Below the pieces are notes generated by a model that was not told where the DNA came from, ran no database searches, and was given only the letters and a program-made list of their open reading frames with translations. The position numbers were made by a program, and so were the translations under genes. Below are positions 60,549-64,000 of a stretch of DNA of 64,000 bases, in pieces. The first letter of the stretch is position 1, and every line of letters starts with the position of its first letter. Location of the stretch: contig OX345637.1 in NCBI GenBank assembly GCA_947044365.1, positions 9,671,076 to 9,735,075 on the forward strand, given 5' to 3'. This DNA is from Petrosia ficiformis. Taxonomy: Eukaryota > Porifera > Demospongiae > Haplosclerida > Petrosiidae.

Positions 60549-60818
60549 TTGCAAAGTAGTTCAGCTGTTCTTGGTGTTCTGAGTGGAGATATAGTCTTGA
60601 CCAAACGTGTTAGAAGTTGTGTGTGGAACTTCTTTGAAAAGGATGATGATCCTAACTATGCTATGTGCTTGGTCAGTGGATGCAAAACAAAAATTAAACA
60701 ATCCTGTGGAAATACCAGTAATTTATTGAAGCACCTGAAGGCACAACACATAAAGGAACATCAAGAGTGTATGGAAGAAATCAAGGCTACAACTGAAAAA
60801 CAAAAAAAAAGAAACTGA
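60549..60818 (+). pseudogene. hAT-type BED zinc finger fragment (copy 2)
   Basis: Near-identical to 37320-37592 (CLVSGCKTKIKQ, HLKAQH), with a 3-bp shorter Lys-rich end. Part of the 59.9-64.0 kb duplicated block. Confidence 0.75.
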
Positions 60819-61745
60819 CACCATTCTCTTTTTAAACCACAACATGAAACTACCGGGGTATTATCCGAACAATCATAACATGTCACATAGTATTTTGCTG
60901 CACTGTTACTCCACTAGTAGTTGTTTTCACCAAGTTGTGTTCATGTATTATTGCATATTGGCAAACAATCCCTGAATAAATAAAACCCTCCATGTGTAAT
61001 ATTACTTTGCCATGTACCCACAAGGGTTATGTCGTGACAGCGTCATTTCATAAATTGATATGGTGATTTGAAACCTGTCAATTTGATACTCAGACAAGAG
61101 CATAGCCAGACCCAGACCTAGCTTGTGCATATCCTGGGATAACCCTAGGACGACATCCTCCACAGGGCTACTACACATACCTGTTTGAAAAGGTTATAAA
61201 ACTTGATTTATGATCTGCATTTTCATATAGAAATTACTAAGACATTAGGCTTCCGAATCTGAATTATACTCCAAGGATGACACTGGAGACATTTGATCGT
61301 GACCATCAACATACTTGATGATATTTATTGATTTTATAATTATAAGCTTTAACTAAAAAAAAAATCAATTCACTTACCTTTTTATATTTGGTATATAGTT
61401 GTTAAAAAGTGTAAGCAAACTATTGCTGATGAAAATGCAGGGAAGCCATAAAACATGTCTAAACAAACTTTGCCCAAGATTGTACTTAATTAATAATCAG
61501 TCACACCCATTATAAATAATTAATCATTAATCAGGTAGAGGTGGGCGGTATACCAGTATTTAGATAAAATTCTACATTTTTCCTGTACAGCGGTATGGTA
61601 TCACAAACGTTTGAATACCGAAATATCAAAATACACAACTAATTAAATAATTTATGTGCCCTGCACATACGTTTGAGCACATGGCCAGCTGAAATAGTGT
61701 TTGTTTGACTTTTCTAGGTAGCTATTGAGAGTGGTAGACAATATT

Positions 61746-62300
61746 CAGACATGGGTTCAAGTACATTGGTACTTAAGTACAATAAGTACAGCCCATTGGA
61801 GTACTTGCACTTATACTTAAGTCCTTTATTGTTTAAAACACTTAGGTCAGTACTTCAAAGTACTTAATGTACTTACAGTATTACATTTAAGTACATTCAA
61901 AGTATTTCCAAGTACATCATTGTTTGCATGTGTATTAAAACTTGTTTCTGTATACTACCAGAGTTTTTTTTCCGTGCCATCCCTACATAGAGAGTACTAC
62001 CGTACTCTCTGATTATTGGAAAGGTAACTGAAGTATAGACTAAAAGAGGTCATGCATGCAAGCTAACTAAAACGTAAATTGCCATGTGCTTGATTAGTGG
62101 CTAGCCATTTTTCAGTATTGAACTGATGGCAAGTGGCTCATCTAAGACTCCAACAGTGTTAAAGCACTATGATGTACCTAAGTACCCAGTGGGGATTTTA
62201 AAGTAAAGTGTAAATAAATATTCATCTAAGGAAATCACTGGATCATGCAAGTAGTTCTTAAGTATAGCACTATTTAGTACTTTCAAATGTACCGTGCCTG
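61746..62300. mobile_element. AAGTAC-rich non-autonomous element (copy 4)
   Basis: Copy of 38514-39068 within the duplicated block. Confidence 0.65.
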
Positions 62301-63151
62301 GACTAGACATCTATTCTTCAACAGAAGATGCTACATTATACATGTATATTTGTGTGCTAATGAGTGTTACTATTGTTGCTTGATATAATGATGTTTTGTT
62401 GACCTTATACTACAGTATGTCAAAAACGTTAGTTTTACATATACATCTAGTATTCTAGCAGTCTGAACAAGATGTTTATTGTGTTTCAAGCACTGTTTCA
62501 TGCCTACAAAGTGTTTGTGGGTGTGACCAATTGTGTAACATGTGGTTAGTCGGTATTTACATGTAGTTATTATGTTCTATATTAAAATACTGCGGTACCA
62601 TATTTGAAAATACCACCAACCCAGACTTTTTGATACTTTTTGAAGTGTGGTCCAAATTGGTTCAACAATGGTTAGTGTGCGCGTACTAACTCTATGCATA
62701 ACTACATTTAATAACACTTGTTGAGTCCCTGAATATTCTTTAATTATTATTTCTAACACCTTATAACATCGTATTTTCATTATTTTCTCTCGCTCTCTTT
62801 CCTCCAGATAGGGTTCACAAATTTAATATTCTACTTGTTGCAGATTGGAAATACATCTTGAGCCAATTAACAAATATTTAATGCTCTTAGTGACAACATA
62901 ATCATAATAACGCACCACTGGCCCAAAGAGAGAACTGTGCCCACCTCTTCACTGTCTTTGCCTCAGTGTAAAGCCCACAGGTCAAATGGAATACATAGCA
63001 CCTCATTAAAATTCATAGGACACACTCCTCGATCCTAGGGTCTCTTATCATTAGAGTTAATGTGTCAAATTAAACTATTGCCACGCCTACTTCCAGTGTC
63101 GTGTATTCCAGTTGATCCAAGACAATAATTATGTTGCTATATATTAATTAC

Positions 63152-63563
63152 CTCTAATTTTAACACTGAGAGAATCTATATCTGGATCTTCTGGGTCTTC
63201 ACAAATGATAAGAGTTCGATTGTGTTCGTTTCTTACATAAAATGACAGAATGGATGTAAGTCCATTAGTGGTGCTGGTTAGTGTAGCAAAGAACCCATCA
63301 ATTGGAGGACGAGTGAAACCAATATTGTCAGTATGTAAGAATAAAAAAATCTATTCTGTTCCAAAACCAGTGACATTCCATCAAAGAAGCGTATATACTC
63401 TCAATTGAAGCAGTACAGGCATACATTCAAGTCCACCGACTCAGAAGAAACAAAACTGGCCATACCCTTGACAGAATCTTAGGAAGAATTATCATAATTT
63501 ATAGACAATTATATAACTATAGTCACACATACCAATAGAGCATTTGCAACGAAAACCTTCCAT
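63152..63563 (-). pseudogene. B4: signal peptide and Ig exon, both damaged
   Basis: Signal exon 63533-63563 encodes MEGFRCKCSI only; the hydrophobic core seen in B3 is deleted. The Ig exon 63152-63477 starts like B3 (FVSSESVDLNV), then an 11-nt deletion shifts frame and a stop (TGA) follows within a few codons. The later part still matches B3 in another frame. No TM or tail exon is found downstream. Non-functional. Confidence 0.8.
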
Positions 63564-63633
63564 CCTTCTCCCAAAATCTCGTGATCGTCTTGGCAAACCA
63601 CACCCAATTAATGTATGTACTGGACCAAGTACT
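63564..63633. promoter_or_regulatory. Divergent promoter region, A5/B4
   Basis: 70 bp between start codons. Same sequence as 54807-54890, with a 14-bp deletion that removes the TATAAAG-like stretch. Confidence 0.55.
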
Positions 63634-64000
63634 ATGTTGAGGATGCAGTATTTGGAGCTCATTCTAATTCTAATTGGTTTTCTTGTTATTGGCAAGTCAC
63701 ATATATATATATAATTATTATTATGATGATGTACATAATTATAATTAAGAGTTGTACTTATGTAGGGTTATATGGAAGTTGTTTAGGGTCCCTCTAGTTT
63801 GAGTTAGTACCATCTTGACCTTGTCGACATGATTTTTGGGTTTTGACATCCCTAAATCTTTTATTTTTATAGAAAATGTTATTCTTGTAATATATTAGGT
63901 GATTGTGCAGTTGATCTTCAGTGTACTGAAGTTTGTTTACAAGATGTGGCTAAATATAGTTGTATAATTGATGGTATAATTGATGATACAATTGATGATA
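63634..64000 (+). CDS. A5: family A receptor-like gene, 5' end only
   Basis: Signal exon 63634-63691 (MLRMQYLELILILIGFLVIG; GC donor as in A3) and the start of the Ig exon from 63899, cut by the window end at 64000. It has the same expanded IIDD repeat as A3. Partial because of the window edge, not because of a visible defect. Confidence 0.75.

Larger units (their letters stand above)
59936..64000. repeat. Recent segmental duplication of ~36.7-40.1 kb
   Basis: Colinear, very similar copy of 36690-40140 (same BED fragment, AAGTAC element and A 5' end), differing by scattered substitutions and by the B Ig exon (present at 63152-63477, absent from the 39.7-kb copy). Confidence 0.8.

Overview
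This is an AT-rich (roughly 65-70% A+T by eye) eukaryotic genomic window. Host and transposon genes carry short introns (often 45-100 bp), there is abundant (TA)n and ATGT-rich microsatellite sequence, and many small inverted-repeat elements are present. Together with families of Ig-like/fibronectin-III (FN3) membrane proteins, this suggests an early-branching metazoan, most likely a demosponge. The organism call is inference; no RNA gene or host housekeeping gene is present to confirm it.

The host content is a tandem cluster of two related membrane-receptor-like families in divergent pairs. Family A (+ strand) has the layout signal peptide - Ig-like domain - two FN3 domains - Ser/Thr-rich stalk built from tiny symmetrical exons - transmembrane (TM) segment - short tail with two tyrosine motifs. 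Copies: A0 (relict, ~0.94-1.25 kb), A1 (2.4-7.4 kb, intact), A2 (31.0-33.0 kb, in-frame stop and FN3 domains lost), A3 (39.8-43.0 kb, intact), A4 (54.9-58.9 kb, frameshift that removes the tail) and A5 (63.6 kb to window end). Family B (- strand) has signal peptide - Ig-like - FN3 - TM - short tail. Copies: B1 (9.2-30.8 kb, split by a giant transposon), B2 (36.4-39.7 kb, TM and tail only), B3 (44.8-54.8 kb, most complete, tail lost at a palindromic junction) and B4 (63.15-63.56 kb, frameshifted). The A4/B3 start codons are only 84 bp apart, so the pair shares a compact bidirectional promoter, which is repeated at the A3 and A5 copies.

From 13.41 to 28.18 kb lies a nested mobile element. The outer shell has ~411-bp terminal inverted repeats (TIRs) and carries (i) a multi-exon gene joining a ubiquitin-specific protease (USP) domain to a Ulp1/SENP-type cysteine protease domain and (ii) a MULE-type transposase with C2H2 fingers, a DDE core with the MULE C..H signature, a SWIM finger and a PHD finger. 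Two younger elements sit inside it. A ~3.3-kb THAP-DDE/YqaJ-nuclease transposon lies in the left TIR. A ~4.3-kb Ty3/Gypsy-type LTR retrotransposon, with LTRs differing at one position and a CAGTA target duplication, lies within the MULE transposase gene. The net length of the outer element without the insertions is about 7.15 kb.

The remaining sequence is introns and intergenic DNA filled with duplicated blocks of the A/B cluster, several MITE and foldback families, hAT fragments (BED finger, C-terminal dimerisation segment) and AAGTAC-rich elements. No tRNA, rRNA or CRISPR array was seen.
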